This document shows positions 6,018-6,374 of a stretch of DNA of 6,374 bases, piece by piece. The stretch is from Clostridia bacterium (GTDB taxonomy: Bacteria > Bacillota > Clostridia > Oscillospirales > Acutalibacteraceae): positions 1 to 6,374 of the forward strand of contig JAFPBM010000150.1 of the NCBI GenBank assembly GCA_017424125.1, given 5' to 3'. The number at the start of each line of letters is the position of its first letter. Position 1 is the stretch's first letter. The notes under the pieces are model-generated. The model saw nothing but the letters and a program-made list of their open reading frames with translations. It ran no database searches and was not told the DNA's origin. The position numbers were made by a program, and so were the translations under genes.

Positions 6018-6045
6018 ATATTTTTATATATTTAAGGAGAACAAA

Positions 6046-6374
6046 ATGGCTGAAATTAACAGAGCGCCGCGCGGCACAAACGATTGTTTGCCCGCCGACA
6101 GCATAAAATGGCAATATGCAGAAAAGAAAATGCTTGAAACCGCAAGTCTTTTCGGTTTTTCGGAAATCAGACTTCCCGTTTTTGAACATACTGAGGTTTT
6201 CACCAAAAGCGTTGGTGATACAACGGACGTTGTTCAAAAGGAAATGTATACATTCCTTGATAAAGGCGGACGTTCAATAACACTTCGTCCCGAACTTACG
6301 GCCGGTGTTGTACGTTCGGTTATTGAGCACGGATTACTCGCAGGACCTATGCCGCTTAAGGTTTGTTATATCGG
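6046..6374 (+). CDS. hisS: Histidyl-tRNA synthetase, N-terminal part (3' truncated by window edge)
   Basis: HisRS is a class II aminoacyl-tRNA synthetase that charges tRNA-His. The 109 complete codons seen cover the N-terminal start (PRGTNDCLP, residues 8-16), the motif 1 region (FGFSEIRLPVFEHTEVF, 36-52), the HisRS block VGDTTDVVQKEMYTF (56-70) and LRPELTAGVVRSVIEHG (80-96). In the last block Glu83 and Thr85 correspond to the histidine-binding residues of the LRPEGT motif. The middle residue is Leu84 instead of the common Gly. Start ATG 6046 has AAGGAG (6034-6039) 6 nt upstream, just after the T-box terminator. The T-box specifier is an Asp codon, which suggests that aspS follows hisS beyond the window, as in many Bacillota. 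HisZ-type paralogues share part of this sequence, but the T-box and the retained Glu/Thr residues favour a true HisRS. Confidence 0.93.
   Translation, partial: MAEINRAPRGTNDCLPADSIKWQYAEKKMLETASLFGFSEIRLPVFEHTEVFTKSVGDTTDVVQKEMYTFLDKGGRSITLRPELTAGVVRSVIEHGLLAGPMPLKVCYI

Noticed and set aside
6016..6237. Antisense open frames across the start of hisS
   Set aside because: They overlap the T-box terminator tail and the clearly coding hisS start, and the translations resemble no family I know.

Overview
The window looks like chromosomal DNA of a low-to-mid GC Bacillota, most likely a Clostridia / Oscillospiraceae-type anaerobe. I infer this from the mreBCD-PBP2-minD-mgsA gene order, AGGTG-type ribosome binding sites, a T-box leader before hisS, and codon use. 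Every supported gene is on the + strand. I see no mobile element, CRISPR array, tRNA or rRNA.

Layout. 1-153 is the 3' end of a YegS/DgkB-type lipid kinase gene. 177-4583 is a tight elongasome block: mreB (actin-like filament), mreC (membrane-anchored coiled-coil scaffold), mreD (polytopic membrane protein; its ATG overlaps the mreC stop) and mrdA (class B penicillin-binding protein 2). Gaps are 14 nt or less. A near-consensus extended -10 promoter at 4591-4619, just after the mrdA stop, should start a second transcript carrying a MinD-type ATPase gene (4646-5383) and an mgsA-family gene (5390-5791). The 254-nt gap after mgsA is almost filled by a well-formed T-box riboswitch (about 5806-6017) with stem I, specifier loop, 14-nt T-box, antiterminator and terminator. 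It controls hisS, whose first 109 codons lie in the window.

How the parts fit. MreB, MreC, MreD and PBP2 form the lateral-wall peptidoglycan machine. MinD normally positions the division septum. The min portion is reduced here: no minC, minE or rodA lies between mrdA and mgsA, and the MinD-like protein ends in a short basic tail rather than the usual amphipathic membrane-targeting helix.

Most notable points: (1) the MgsA-family protein lacks the catalytic aspartate of the GGDQQ motif (it reads SGRSGAQQ) and has Asp where the active-site His is expected, so methylglyoxal synthase activity is doubtful; (2) the T-box before hisS reads an Asp codon (GAC) and its acceptor-pairing bulge (UGGC) also fits tRNA-Asp rather than tRNA-His, which predicts a downstream aspS; (3) the MinD-like gene stands apart from minC and minE and has its own promoter. 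I find no wholly unknown system. The interest lies in these departures within known families.
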